Assembly: GCA_947460575.1 (NCBI GenBank)
Contig: CANHIJ010000011.1
Coordinates: forward strand, 1 to 52,142
Origin: Verrucomicrobiales bacterium
GTDB lineage: Bacteria > Verrucomicrobiota > Verrucomicrobiia > Verrucomicrobiales > V1-33
DNA: 52,142 nucleotides
Direction of reading: 5' to 3'
In this document: piece by piece, positions 33,341-42,878 of the stretch
Position numbering within the stretch: position 1 is the first letter of the stretch
Layout of the letters: every line of letters starts with the position of its first letter
Position numbers and translations under genes: made by a program
Notes under the pieces: model-generated
What the model was told of the DNA's origin: nothing
The model's database searches: none
What the model saw: the letters and a program-made list of their open reading frames with translations, nothing else

Positions 33341-34255
33341 ATGACTCGCCCCCCCTCCGCAGCCCCCGCCCCGCGCGGCTCCACCCTCCTCCTCGTGCTC
33401 GCCGCGATCATGCTCATGTCCCTCAGCGTCATGGGCCTCGTCAACCTCCTCTCCCGCGGCCTCGACGAATCTATCCTAGCGGAAAAAGAATTCCGCGCCC
33501 GCCTCCTCCTCGACTCCGCCCGCGCCATCGCCGCCCACCCCGCCATCCAGCGCGGCGACCCCCTCCTCCGCCAACAAGTCTCCTCCGCCACTTCCTACCA
33601 AATCAACCAAACCACCGAAGGTTCCCGCCTCGCCATCAATCAACTCGCCGCTAACCCCCAACTCCGCCGCCTCGCCCAGCGCCTCTTCGAAATCTGGGGC
33701 CTCGACTCCACCCAAGCTCTCACTCTAACGGAATCAATCGCCGACTGGACCGACCCCGACGACCTCCCCCTCCCCAGCGGAGCCGAGCGCGACCTCTACC
33801 TCGCCCTGGAACACCCCGACTATCCCTACAACCGCCCCTTCGAAACCCTCGATGACCTCCCCCTGGTCCGCGGCACCGAGGAAATGGAGCGCCTCCAGCC
33901 CGACTGGAGAAATTATTTCACCCTCTACGGCGACGGCGCCATCGACGTCCACACCGCCCCCAGCCCCCTGCTCGAAGCCCTCTTCAATGTCACCCCCTCC
34001 GAGGTCAGCCGCCTCATCCGCACCCGCCGCGGACCCGATGGAATTCCCGACAACGAGGATGATCCCCTTTTCAAAACCCTGGCCGAAGTCCGCGCCGTTC
34101 TCGACGTACCAGAAAGAAACTATCGCCGCGGCGCGGCCCTCCTCACCCTAGCTCACCCCATTCGCCGCACCGATTGCCTCGTCCGCGCCGGCTCCCTGGA
34201 GCGCCGCCTCTTCCTCCTCACCGGCCCCGGACTCACTATCACCCGCGAAGAATAA
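33341..34255 (+). CDS. Minor pseudopilin, GspK-like
   Basis: A 304-residue protein. Short basic leader ending in RG, then STLLLVLAAIMLMSLSVMGLV; it lacks Glu at +5, which is normal for GspK. The body has features of GspK (WTDPDDLPLPSGAERDLYLALEHPDYPYNRPFETLDDLPLVRG) including the PYNRPFETLDDL segment and a helix-hairpin-helix-like part around VTPSEVSRLIRTRRGPDGIP. Expected to cap the pseudopilus tip. Good match to the family in size and architecture. Confidence 0.82.
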   Translation: MTRPPSAAPAPRGSTLLLVLAAIMLMSLSVMGLVNLLSRGLDESILAEKEFRARLLLDSARAIAAHPAIQRGDPLLRQQVSSATSYQINQTTEGSRLAINQLAANPQLRRLAQRLFEIWGLDSTQALTLTESIADWTDPDDLPLPSGAERDLYLALEHPDYPYNRPFETLDDLPLVRGTEEMERLQPDWRNYFTLYGDGAIDVHTAPSPLLEALFNVTPSEVSRLIRTRRGPDGIPDNEDDPLFKTLAEVRAVLDVPERNYRRGAALLTLAHPIRRTDCLVRAGSLERRLFLLTGPGLTITREE

Positions 34256-34282
34256 CCTCCCGCCTTCACGCTTGCTCGCTCC

Positions 34283-35530
34283 ATGTTCCACCGCTTCACC
34301 CTCCTCCTCCCCTCCTCTTCCGCCGCCCAGTGGGAGGCCTGGTCCTGTCCCAGCGCCACCTCCACTACCTTGCTCGAAACCACCGAGGCCCCCGCCCGCC
34401 CCGCCAAGTCCTCCGCCCCCCTAACGATCGCTCTGCCCGCCAAATCCTGCCGCACCCTGGCCCTCCTGCTTCCCTCGCAAGATCCTAAAGTCATCCGCCA
34501 GCTGGCCTTCGCCCAATTGGAAAAGCGCGGCCTCGCCGCCGCCACCGCCGACCTAACTCCCTTCCACTGCCACGCCATTCCCGCCCCCCATGGCGCCTCC
34601 ATCCTCAGCATCGACCTCCTCGCCCCCGAAGCCGCCGCCGCTTTTGCCCCCCTGCAACCCCTCGGCCTTCTCCCCGCCCCGCGCTGCTACCGCCTCCCCG
34701 ACGGCCCCCTCATCCTAGCCATCGAACACGACCGCCTCGTCCTCTGGGCCGCGCACCGCGGCAGCCTCATCCACAGCCACCTCCTCTCCTCACCCCGCTC
34801 CGACCTCCCCCAAGTCGCCAGCGAAATCCACCTCGCCAGCCTCTCCCTCCTCCAACAAAATCTCCTCCCCAGCGTCACCTCCCTCGAACTCTGGGGCGAT
34901 TTCTCCCCTGCCGCAGCGGACGCCCTCCGCGCCGCCCTCCCCTGGCCCGTCCGCGCCCAACCCCGACCCGACCCCGACCCCGCGCGCTGCGCCGCCCTCC
35001 GCAGCGCCCGCCTCCTCCCCTCCCTGGGCCGCTCCGCCCTGCGCCCCCGCCAACGCCTTCTTCTCAAGACCGCCGCCGCCGCCGCCCTCCTCGCCGCCGC
35101 CCTCCTCTGGGGCTCTCTCCAATACCGCACGCTCCGCGCCCTCGAAAAACAAAGCGCCCAAATGGAGCAAACCATCAGCGCTTCCTCCGGCGCCAACCTC
35201 CAACAAAAAGCCCTCAGCGACCTCGTCCGCGCCTCCCAAGAACGCTGGCTCGCCCTCCGCATGGCCCTCGACCCCCGCCGCTATCCCCTCGTCCAACTCA
35301 ATAACCTAACGCGCGCCCTCGGCTCCGGCGGACTCGTCCTGGAACGCTTCGAAGCCAAGGGCCCCGACCTCGCCGTCTCCGGCACCGCCGAATCCGCCCT
35401 CGAAGCCTACCGCTATTTCACCGCCGTCGGCGCCGACCCCGACCTCCGCCTCTACGACTGGTCCATGGTCCAACCCGTCATCACCCAAACCGGCTCCGCC
35501 TCCTTCCAAATGAAAGGAAAAATGCGATGA
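34283..35530 (+). CDS. GspL/PilN-like inner-membrane platform protein
   Basis: A 415-residue protein of weak overall similarity. Residues ~1-255 are an Ala/Leu-rich cytoplasmic region (an actin-like GspL fold is possible but unproven). A single TM segment (LLLKTAAAAALLAAALLWGSL, ~255-275) is followed by a coiled-coil-like helix and a small periplasmic ferredoxin-like domain (GGLVLERFEAKGPDLAVSGTAESALEAYRYFTAV) as in GspL/PilN. The stop codon overlaps the next start (ATGA). Assignment comes from topology and gene order between the K-like and M-like genes. Confidence 0.6.
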   Translation: MFHRFTLLLPSSSAAQWEAWSCPSATSTTLLETTEAPARPAKSSAPLTIALPAKSCRTLALLLPSQDPKVIRQLAFAQLEKRGLAAATADLTPFHCHAIPAPHGASILSIDLLAPEAAAAFAPLQPLGLLPAPRCYRLPDGPLILAIEHDRLVLWAAHRGSLIHSHLLSSPRSDLPQVASEIHLASLSLLQQNLLPSVTSLELWGDFSPAAADALRAALPWPVRAQPRPDPDPARCAALRSARLLPSLGRSALRPRQRLLLKTAAAAALLAAALLWGSLQYRTLRALEKQSAQMEQTISASSGANLQQKALSDLVRASQERWLALRMALDPRRYPLVQLNNLTRALGSGGLVLERFEAKGPDLAVSGTAESALEAYRYFTAVGADPDLRLYDWSMVQPVITQTGSASFQMKGKMR

Positions 35531-36054
35531 AACGCGCCCTCACCTCCTCCGAAAAATTTCTCCTCGCACTCTGCGGCATCTCCCTCGCCGCCGTGGCTGG
35601 CCTCTTCAGCCTGCGCGACTACCGCGCCCGCTTCCGCTCCGCCACCGCCCGCATCGCCGAACTCGAACCCCGCCTCCTCGCCGCAGAAGCGGCCGCCGCC
35701 GACGCCCCCTTCTGGCAAGCCCGCCAGGCCTGGCTCGACCGCTCCCTCCCGCCCGCCCCGAACCCCGGGCAAGCCCACAGCGAATTTCTTCAGAACCTCC
35801 AAGAGAGCGCCCGCCAACGCGGCCTCTCCCTCGCCGCTCCCGTCCTCCTCAAACCCGAAGCCACCAAACACGCCCAAGACTTCTCCATCACCCTCCAAGT
35901 CAGCGGACCAGACGGCGCCGTCCTCCGCTGGCTCGCCGATCTCCAATCGCCCGAAAAACTCCGCATCATCAAATTCCTCCTCCTCGCCCCCCAGTCCACC
36001 CAGCCCCCGCGCCTCAACGGCACCGTCACCATCGCCCAACTCTTCAAGCCATGA
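35527..36054 (+). CDS. GspM/PilO-like inner-membrane protein
   Basis: A 175-residue bitopic protein. The TM segment (FLLALCGISLAAVAGLFSL, ~11-29) is followed by a coiled coil (RSATARIAELEPRLLAAEAAAAD) and a small alpha/beta domain with LQVSGPDGAVLRWLADLQ and TVTIAQLF at the end. This is the usual architecture of GspM/PilO. Overlaps both neighbours by ATGA-type junctions, so it is probably made together with the L-like protein, its expected partner. Confidence 0.62.
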   Translation: MKRALTSSEKFLLALCGISLAAVAGLFSLRDYRARFRSATARIAELEPRLLAAEAAAADAPFWQARQAWLDRSLPPAPNPGQAHSEFLQNLQESARQRGLSLAAPVLLKPEATKHAQDFSITLQVSGPDGAVLRWLADLQSPEKLRIIKFLLLAPQSTQPPRLNGTVTIAQLFKP

Positions 36055-36734
36055 GACCCGCCGCCCCCCTCTTCCTCCTCGCCCTCAGCGGCTTCCCCCT
36101 AACGGCCCAAGACAACCCCGTCCCCGCCCCCGTCTCCATCGACCAATTCTCCGCCCTCCTCGAGCGCCCCCCCTTCCGCCGCCTCCCCGGCCTCTCCGAC
36201 TCCCTCGTCCTCTCCGGCGCCGCCTCCCTCCCCACCGGCAAAATGGTCACGGTCTGGAACCGCGCCACCAAGGAATCCTTCATCGTCACCTCCTCCTCCC
36301 CTAACGCCCAAGGCTGGAAGCTCACTAGCCTCACCGAAAGCGCCGACCTCAAAAGCGTCGCCGCCGTCATCGCCTCCCCTTCCCAATCCATCACCCTCCG
36401 CTTCGACCCCGAGCGCCTCACCCCGCCCAAGCTCGATAACAAATCCCGCCCTGCGGCCCGCTCCGAAAGCCAAGTCGTCGTCGAAGCCCTCCTCCGCGGC
36501 CTCGACCCCCTAGCCGCTAAGTCCTTCGAAAACCTAACTCCCACCGCCCAGGAATCCTTCCGCAAATCCTTCGCCGGTTTCCTCAGCACCTACCCTACCT
36601 CCAGCGACCCCCAGCGCCTCGAATTCGTCCGCCGCGGCCTCGCCGAAACCCCCGCCGAAACTCCCGCGCCCAACGCCCCCGCCCAAAACCCACCTGCCGC
36701 TGCCCCCCTCACCCCTCCTCCTTCCCAGCCCTAA
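36051..36734 (+). CDS. Exported secretion-cluster protein, possibly GspC/PilP-like
   Basis: A 227-residue protein with a signal peptide (MRPAAPLFLLALSGFPLTAQ). The first domain after it starts SIDQFSALLERPPFRR, with a pattern like the HR region of GspC/PilP (a motif ending in RxxFRP-like residues), followed by short beta strands (KMVTVWNRATKESFIVTSSS). The C-terminal ~60 residues are Pro/Ala-rich. No TM anchor is seen beyond the signal peptide. Its place directly before the secretin gene suits a secretin-binding connector, but identity is inferred only. Confidence 0.45.
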   Translation: MRPAAPLFLLALSGFPLTAQDNPVPAPVSIDQFSALLERPPFRRLPGLSDSLVLSGAASLPTGKMVTVWNRATKESFIVTSSSPNAQGWKLTSLTESADLKSVAAVIASPSQSITLRFDPERLTPPKLDNKSRPAARSESQVVVEALLRGLDPLAAKSFENLTPTAQESFRKSFAGFLSTYPTSSDPQRLEFVRRGLAETPAETPAPNAPAQNPPAAAPLTPPPSQP

Positions 36735-36738
36735 GCCC

Positions 36739-38934
36739 ATGCTTCCCTCCCTCTCCCCTTCCTGGTCCCTCGGCCTTTTCCTCCTCTGCGCCCTCCCCTC
36801 CCTCCCCGCCCAATCCCCTTCACCAGCCCCACCTCCCCCCGCCGATTCCATCCAGCTCCAATTCCCCAACAACGGCATCAACGACATCCTCGGCCTCTAC
36901 GAACTCCTCACCGGCAAGCCCGTCATCAAGGAGTCTAGCATCTTCGAAGGTAAACCTATCAGCCTCGTCACCGCCCAACCCGTCACCACCGCCGCCGCCA
37001 TCGAACTCATCGAGTCCAGCCTCCAACTCAACGGCTACGTCCTCACCGAAGCCCAAGACGGCCGCAGCCTCCGCGTCGCCCTCGCCACCGCCACCCAGGC
37101 CGATCTCACCCACGGTCTCAAGGTCCACCAATCCCTCGACTCCCTCCCCACCGGCCACACCATGGCCTCCTTTTTCCTCAAACTCGAACACATCGACCCC
37201 ACCGAAACCGCCACCACCCTCTGGAGCCACGTCGGCCTCAACCTCTTCGGAAGACTCACCCCCGTCGCCAGCCCCCCCGGCATCCTCATCACCGAAAACG
37301 CCGACAACATCCGCCAACTCCTCAAGGTCGCCGCCATTCTCGACGTCCCCCAAGGCCAAACCCGCCTCCGCACCCAGTTCTATACCCTCAAATACGCCGA
37401 CGCCACCATCATCGCCCAAATCCTCAGCAGCACCTTCACCACCCGCAAGGTCCTCCCCGCCCTCACCGGCGATACCGTCGGCGACCGCGAAAGCCGCCTT
37501 CCGATCCGCTCCATCACTAACATCCCAGCCCAAGTAGTCTCCGACGACCGCCTCAACCGCATCATGCTCGTCGCCCAAGACGCCGACCACACTTACGCCC
37601 GCACCCTCATCGCCGAATTCGACCAACCCATCAAGGACGTCGCCCCCCTCGAGCGCCGCCTCAAATACGTCTTCGTCGACCAAATCCTCCCCGTCCTCGT
37701 CGATATCCTCCAAGACACCGGCACCGGCAGTTCCACCATGGCCGGCGGCGAAGTCGTCCGCAGCCGCCGCCTCCCCGTCGCCAGCAGCGACCCCGCCACC
37801 CTCGCCGGTCGCCCCCGCCGCGCCCAAAGCCAGCGCGAAGCCGCCACCGCCGCCCCCGCCGGCTACGAGGACCAACTCACCACCCCGGAAGAAAACTCCG
37901 CCCCCCTCTCCGTCCTTGTCGGCAAAACTCGCCTCGTCGCCGACGTCCAAGCCAACAAACTCATCGCCTACGGCCCCCCCGAAGATATCGCCAAAGTCAC
38001 CAGCCTCCTCGAACGCCTCGACCACAAACCCCCGCAAGTCTACCTCGCCACCATCATCGGCCAACTCTCCCTCGAGGACGGCATGGAGTTCGGCATCGAC
38101 TACCTCCGCCACTTCAAAGCCGGCGGCCAAGGTGAATACGCCGCCGCTCTCCTAACAGGAAATTCCTTAGCCAAATCCGTGGCCGACTTGCGCAACCCCA
38201 TCGCCGCTTCCCCCATCGGCCCCCTCGCCGGCTTGAGCCTCTACGGCCAAATCGCCGATGGCGTCGACGGCTTCGTCCGCGCTCTCGAAAGCACCCAGCG
38301 CTTCAAAATCCTCAGCCGACCCTCCATCTATGCCGCCAACAACAAAAAGGCCGTCATCACCTCCGGCCGCCGCATTCCCGTCCCCACCAGCACCATTTCC
38401 GACCTGTCAAACACCAACAGCGTCCGCACCAATATCAATTTCCAGGACGTCGTCCTCAAGTTAGAAGTGATCCCCCTCATCAACAGCAATAAGGAAGTCA
38501 GCCTCACCATCGCCCAGGTCAACGACACCGTCGTCGGACAACAGCAAATCGCCAACAATACCGTCCCCGTCATCGGCACCGAACGCCTCCTCACCAGCGT
38601 CACCGTCGCCAACCGCTCCACCATCGTCCTCGGCGGCCTCATCACCGAAAACGAGGAGCGCACCACCACCGGCGTCCCCATCCTCAGCCACCTCCCCGTC
38701 CTCGGCTTCGCCTTCAAGTCCACCAAGTCCGTCAAGGCCCGCAAGGAACTCATTATCTTTATCCAACCCGCCGTGGTCGAAGATGCCGCCGAAACCGCCG
38801 CCGTGAGCCTCGCCGAAGACACCCGCACCGAAGTCGGCGCCGACGCCGCCACCACCTTCCCCGACCTCGACCTGCCCTCCTTCGAGCGCCCCCTCCCCAC
38901 TTCCCCCGCCGCGCTCCCTAACTCCTCGAAATAA
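36739..38934 (+). CDS. gspD: Type II secretion secretin GspD
   Basis: Outer-membrane channel of 731 residues. After the signal peptide (SLGLFLLCALPSLPAQ), an N0-like domain (QLQFPNNGINDILGLYELLTGK) and N-domains follow, with YTLKYADATIIAQILSSTF and LKYVFVDQILPVLVDIL marking the N-modules. A basic, low-complexity insertion (~340-380) separates them. The secretin core carries VYLATIIGQLS, RPSIYAANNKKAVITSGRRIPVP, NFQDVVLKLEVIPLI, and the family end IVLGGLITE with PVLGFAFKS. The last ~50 residues are acidic/Pro-rich. Starts 4 bp after the C/P-like gene; its stop overlaps the gspE start (TAATG). Confidence 0.92.
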   Translation: MLPSLSPSWSLGLFLLCALPSLPAQSPSPAPPPPADSIQLQFPNNGINDILGLYELLTGKPVIKESSIFEGKPISLVTAQPVTTAAAIELIESSLQLNGYVLTEAQDGRSLRVALATATQADLTHGLKVHQSLDSLPTGHTMASFFLKLEHIDPTETATTLWSHVGLNLFGRLTPVASPPGILITENADNIRQLLKVAAILDVPQGQTRLRTQFYTLKYADATIIAQILSSTFTTRKVLPALTGDTVGDRESRLPIRSITNIPAQVVSDDRLNRIMLVAQDADHTYARTLIAEFDQPIKDVAPLERRLKYVFVDQILPVLVDILQDTGTGSSTMAGGEVVRSRRLPVASSDPATLAGRPRRAQSQREAATAAPAGYEDQLTTPEENSAPLSVLVGKTRLVADVQANKLIAYGPPEDIAKVTSLLERLDHKPPQVYLATIIGQLSLEDGMEFGIDYLRHFKAGGQGEYAAALLTGNSLAKSVADLRNPIAASPIGPLAGLSLYGQIADGVDGFVRALESTQRFKILSRPSIYAANNKKAVITSGRRIPVPTSTISDLSNTNSVRTNINFQDVVLKLEVIPLINSNKEVSLTIAQVNDTVVGQQQIANNTVPVIGTERLLTSVTVANRSTIVLGGLITENEERTTTGVPILSHLPVLGFAFKSTKSVKARKELIIFIQPAVVEDAAETAAVSLAEDTRTEVGADAATTFPDLDLPSFERPLPTSPAALPNSSK

Positions 38935-40649
38935 TGGCCTCTCCCCCTCCCGGTCCCATCGAGGTCCTCCTCGCCGCCACCGCCCAAAGCAGCGGCGCCC
39001 CCGACCCCGCCGCCACCGCCGCCGCCCTCGCCGCCGCCCCCCACGGCCGCTGCCTCGACGCCCTCCTCGACGCCGCCCTCCTCCCCGACGAATCCCGCTT
39101 CACCCAAAACCTCGCCGCCGCCCTCCACCTCACCTTCGCCGAAGTCCCCCTCACCGACCCTAGCGTCCCGATCCACTCCCTCCTCCCCGCCCGCCTCGCC
39201 CTCCGCCACCGCCTCCTCCCCGGCCGCTCCCACGACGGCGCCCTCGAAATCTACGCCTACGACCCCTTCGACCTCGACGCCCGCCAAATGGTCGGCCAAT
39301 GCCTCGACCGCCCCATCGCCTGGCGCCTCTCCCCCCGCACCCCCATCCTCGACGCCCTCCGCCACGGCTACGGCGTCGGCGCCGAGCGCTTCGAGGAACT
39401 CATCGACGGCCGCCTCGCCCAATCCGACAACGACGCCCTCCGCCAAGAAGTCACCGTCCTCGAAGACAACGAGGAGGCCACCGTGATGAGCTTCGTCAAC
39501 CAAATCTTCAGCGAAGCCATCCGCGAGCGCGCCACCGATATCCACGTCGAACCCCTCGAAAACGACGTCCGCATCCGCTACCGCGTCGACGGCGCCCTGA
39601 ACGAAGTCGCCGTCCCCCCCAACGTCCGCCTGCTGCAGCACTCCCTCGTCTCCCGCCTCAAAATCATGGCCCACCTCGACATCGCCGAGCGCCGCCTCCC
39701 CCAAGACGGCCGCATCAACCTCGAACTCGACAGCCAGCGCTATGACGTCCGCGTCGCCACCATCCCCTCCGTCAACGGCGAGAGCGTCAGCCTCCGCCTC
39801 CTTGGCCGCGAGCGCATGGACCTCGGCGCCCTCGGCCTCAGCCCCGCCCGCGAAGCCCAAATCCGCCAACTCCTCGCCCTCCCTAACGGCATCATCCTCG
39901 TCACCGGCCCCACCGGATCCGGCAAATCCAGCACCCTCTACACCTTCCTCCGCGAACTCAATACCAAGGACCGCCGCATCGTCACCATCGAGGACCCCGT
40001 GGAAAATAAACTCGACGGCGTCGTCCAAATCGCCGTCAAACCCGAAATCAACCTCACTTTTTCCACCGGCCTCCGCAGCATCCTCCGCGGCGACCCCAAC
40101 GTCATCATGGTCGGCGAAATGCGCGACCTCGAAACCACCGAAATCGCCATCCGCGGCGCCCTCACTGGCCACCTCGTCTTCAGCACCCTCCACACTAACG
40201 ACGCCGTGGGCGGCATCTCCCGCCTCCTCGACATGGGCATCGAACCCTTCCTGATCGCTTCCTCGGTCCGCGCCTTCATCGCCCAGCGCCTCGTCCGCCG
40301 CCTCTGCCCCCACTGCCGCCAACCCGCCAGCGGCCACCAACAACACGACCACTACCTCGATTCCATCGGCTTTCCCATCCCCCAAAAACACCTCATCCTC
40401 ACCGCCGTCGGCTGCCGCGAATGCCGCGGCACCGGCTACCGCGGCCGCCTCGCCATCATCGAAATCTGCACTCTCTCTAACGCCCTTCAAGACCTCATCG
40501 CCGACCGCGCCCCCGCCGCCGCCCTCCGCGCCGCCGCCCGCGACCAAGGCATGGTTCCGATGCGCGACTACGGCTGGGAAAAAGTCATCTCCGGCGAAAC
40601 TACCCTCGAGGAAGTCATCGCCGTCACCGCCGCCGACCACAGCGCCTAA
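38934..40649 (+). CDS. gspE: Type II secretion ATPase GspE
   Basis: Cytoplasmic AAA+ motor of 571 residues. The N-terminal MshEN-like part (~40-160) is followed by the ATPase with SFVNQIFSEAIRERATDIHVEP, Walker A GPTGSGKSST, the Asp box TIEDPVE, Walker B ILRGDPNVIMVGEMRD and the His box GHLVFSTLHTND. A CPHC and a later CREC form the zinc-binding site expected for GspE. The first ~40 residues are Ala/Pro-rich. Its ATG overlaps the gspD stop codon by one base, and gspF follows 14 bp later. Confidence 0.95.
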   Translation: MASPPPGPIEVLLAATAQSSGAPDPAATAAALAAAPHGRCLDALLDAALLPDESRFTQNLAAALHLTFAEVPLTDPSVPIHSLLPARLALRHRLLPGRSHDGALEIYAYDPFDLDARQMVGQCLDRPIAWRLSPRTPILDALRHGYGVGAERFEELIDGRLAQSDNDALRQEVTVLEDNEEATVMSFVNQIFSEAIRERATDIHVEPLENDVRIRYRVDGALNEVAVPPNVRLLQHSLVSRLKIMAHLDIAERRLPQDGRINLELDSQRYDVRVATIPSVNGESVSLRLLGRERMDLGALGLSPAREAQIRQLLALPNGIILVTGPTGSGKSSTLYTFLRELNTKDRRIVTIEDPVENKLDGVVQIAVKPEINLTFSTGLRSILRGDPNVIMVGEMRDLETTEIAIRGALTGHLVFSTLHTNDAVGGISRLLDMGIEPFLIASSVRAFIAQRLVRRLCPHCRQPASGHQQHDHYLDSIGFPIPQKHLILTAVGCRECRGTGYRGRLAIIEICTLSNALQDLIADRAPAAALRAAARDQGMVPMRDYGWEKVISGETTLEEVIAVTAADHSA

Positions 40650-40663
40650 CGGCCTCAGCCCCC

Positions 40664-41884
40664 ATGCCCCAGTTCGCCTATCAAGCCCTCGACGCCTCCG
40701 GCCGCCCCACCTCCGGCACCCTCGACGCCGCCTCCCGCAGCGAGGCCTACCGCCAACTCGACGCCCTCCTCCTCTCTCCCCTCGAACTGCGCGAAGCCGC
40801 CCCCTCCGCCCCCCCCTCCGACGCCGCCGCCGCCCCCCGCCTCAACCGCCACAAGCTGATCTTCTTTACCGGCGAGCTCGCCGACCTCCTCGACGCCGGC
40901 CTCCCTGCCCAGCAGGCCCTCACCGTGATGGCCGAAAAACAACAGGACCCCCTCATCCGCCGCGCCAGTGCCCTAGCCAGAATGCACCTCCGCGAGGGCC
41001 AAACCCTCGCCGCCTCGTTCCGCCTAACTTCCCCCTCCTTCGACGACTTCTACACCTCCCTGGTCTCCGCCGGCGAATCCTCCGGCACCCTCTCCGGCGT
41101 CCTCCACCGCATGGCCCAAAGCATGACCCAACTCCAGGACCTCCAGCGCCGCTTCACCTCCGCCATGGTTTACCCCGCTTTCATGGCCGCCGCCTGCGCC
41201 CTTCTCCTCGCCGTCTTCACGGTCGTCTTGGTGCCCCAACTCACTAGCCTCCTCGCCAAAACCGGCCAACAGCTCCCCGCGATCACCCAACTCCTCCTTA
41301 GCTTCAGCGCCTTCTGCACCGCCTACCTCTGGCACCTCCTCGCCGCCGCCGCTGCCCTAGCTATCCTCTTCCGCAGCGCCATCGCCACCCAGGTCGGGAG
41401 CCGCTGGTGGGACCGCGCCAAACTCCGCATTCCCCTCTTCGGCCCCATCCTCGAAAGCCGCTTCTACGCCGGCTTTACCCAAGCCCTTGGCAACCTCATC
41501 AGCAACGGCGTCCCCCTCCTTTCCTCCCTCAAACTCCTCGTCGCCGGCACCTCTAACCTTTTCTTCCGCCACCGCCTCCACCAAGTCATCGAGGCTGTCT
41601 CCGCCGGAGACCCTCTCTCGACCTCCCTTCGCGACGTCGGCGGATTCCAACCCCTCATGACGGATATCATCGCCGTCGGCGAACAAACCGGCCACCTCTC
41701 CCGCTCCCTCACCAAGGCCGCCACCCGCTACGACAAAGAACTCGATACCCGCATCAAACGCCTCACCGCCCTGATCTCCCCCGCCATCATCATCTTTCTC
41801 GCCGCCGTCGTCACCGTCATCGCCTACTGCATCGTCTCCTCTATCTTCTCCGCCGTCTCCGGGATCCGATCCAAAAGCGGCTAG
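40664..41884 (+). CDS. gspF: Type II secretion platform protein GspF
   Basis: A 406-residue inner-membrane platform protein. The N-terminal FAYQALDASGRPTSGTLDAAS segment, two GspF domains, and three TM helices (~170-195, 220-240, 375-400) are typical. Recognisable family patterns are LDAGLPAQQALTVMAEKQ, SAGESSGTLSGVLHRMA and its repeat VGEQTGHLSRSLTKAA. A prepilin peptidase and an NtrC-like activator are not encoded next to it. Last gene of the cluster; the following 50 bp lead to a GT2 gene. Confidence 0.93.
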   Translation: MPQFAYQALDASGRPTSGTLDAASRSEAYRQLDALLLSPLELREAAPSAPPSDAAAAPRLNRHKLIFFTGELADLLDAGLPAQQALTVMAEKQQDPLIRRASALARMHLREGQTLAASFRLTSPSFDDFYTSLVSAGESSGTLSGVLHRMAQSMTQLQDLQRRFTSAMVYPAFMAAACALLLAVFTVVLVPQLTSLLAKTGQQLPAITQLLLSFSAFCTAYLWHLLAAAAALAILFRSAIATQVGSRWWDRAKLRIPLFGPILESRFYAGFTQALGNLISNGVPLLSSLKLLVAGTSNLFFRHRLHQVIEAVSAGDPLSTSLRDVGGFQPLMTDIIAVGEQTGHLSRSLTKAATRYDKELDTRIKRLTALISPAIIIFLAAVVTVIAYCIVSSIFSAVSGIRSKSG

Positions 41885-41933
41885 CCACCCCGACGGCGCA
41901 CCCTTGCCCTAGCGGGAAAATAGATACTCTGGT

Positions 41934-42878
41934 ATGCGGGTTTCTTTTTTCCGCTCACCTACGCCCACGCCCATGCCCTTCGCTCCCGCTGCCGCAGCCT
42001 CCGCCCCCCTCTTCTCCGTCGTCATCCCCACTTATAATCGGCCCCACCAAATTCCCGATCTCCTCAAATCGTGGGCCGCCGTCGACTTCCCGCACGATTC
42101 CTTCGAACTCCTCCTCCTCGACGATGGCGGCGATTTCGACCTCGCCCCCCTCGTCGCCGCTCAAGCCGAAAAACTCCCCGTCCGCCTGTTCCGCCTTCCC
42201 CACCGCGGCTTGTCCGCCACGCGCCAAAGCGGACTCGAACAGGCCCGCGGCCGCTATTACCTCTGCACTGACGACGACTGCCGCCCTCACCAAAACATCC
42301 TCCGCGCCTATGCCGCGGCCCTCTCCAGGCACCCCGAGGCCGCTCTCGGCGGCACCGTCCACAACCTCCTCCTCGACGATTGGTTCGCCACCACCACTCA
42401 GGAAATCATCACCTTCGCCACCGCCCGCTGGAACCAAAATCCCGAAAACGCCCACTTTTTCAACGGCAGCAGCATCGTCTTCCCCACCGAAACCCTCCGC
42501 CGCATCGGCGGCTTTGATCCCTCCTGGATCCAGCGCACCGGCGAAGACCGCGACCTCTGTCGGCGCTGGGAGGAAGCCGGGCACCGCCTCGTCTCCGTCC
42601 CCGACGCCCTCATGGGCCACGCCCACCACCTCCACCTGCGCTCCTTCCTCCGCCAGCACTTCCACTACGGACAAGGAAACTACCACACCCAGCGACGGCG
42701 CACCCGCCCCGGCGCCGGCGCCCCCAACTTCAGCGGCATATCCTTCTATCTCGCCCTCCTCGCCTATCCTTTTCAAGTCTTTTCCGGAACCAAAGCCCTC
42801 GCCATTTTTACCTTAATTTTGTGCGCCCAGGTCGCCACCCTAGCCGGACTCCTCCAGGCCTGGCACCGCGATCGATGA
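41934..42878 (+). CDS. GT2-family glycosyltransferase
   Basis: Glycosyltransferase of 314 residues; A-fold (GT2). Motifs: FSVVIPTYNRP at ~28-38, LLLLDDGGD, the DxD-like CTDDDCRPH, and the acceptor-site signature RTGEDRDLCRRW. One hydrophobic segment at the C-terminus (~285-305) may tether it to the membrane. Its stop codon overlaps the start of the GMC oxidoreductase gene (ATGA). Met14 is a possible alternative start. Sugar and acceptor are unknown. Confidence 0.88.
   Translation: MRVSFFRSPTPTPMPFAPAAAASAPLFSVVIPTYNRPHQIPDLLKSWAAVDFPHDSFELLLLDDGGDFDLAPLVAAQAEKLPVRLFRLPHRGLSATRQSGLEQARGRYYLCTDDDCRPHQNILRAYAAALSRHPEAALGGTVHNLLLDDWFATTTQEIITFATARWNQNPENAHFFNGSSIVFPTETLRRIGGFDPSWIQRTGEDRDLCRRWEEAGHRLVSVPDALMGHAHHLHLRSFLRQHFHYGQGNYHTQRRRTRPGAGAPNFSGISFYLALLAYPFQVFSGTKALAIFTLILCAQVATLAGLLQAWHRDR

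Noticed and set aside
36820..40640. Long open frames on the - strand opposite gspD and gspE
   Set aside because: They mirror strongly biased C-ending codons of the + strand genes, giving Gly/Glu/Val-rich nonsense; the + strand frames have clear family motifs.
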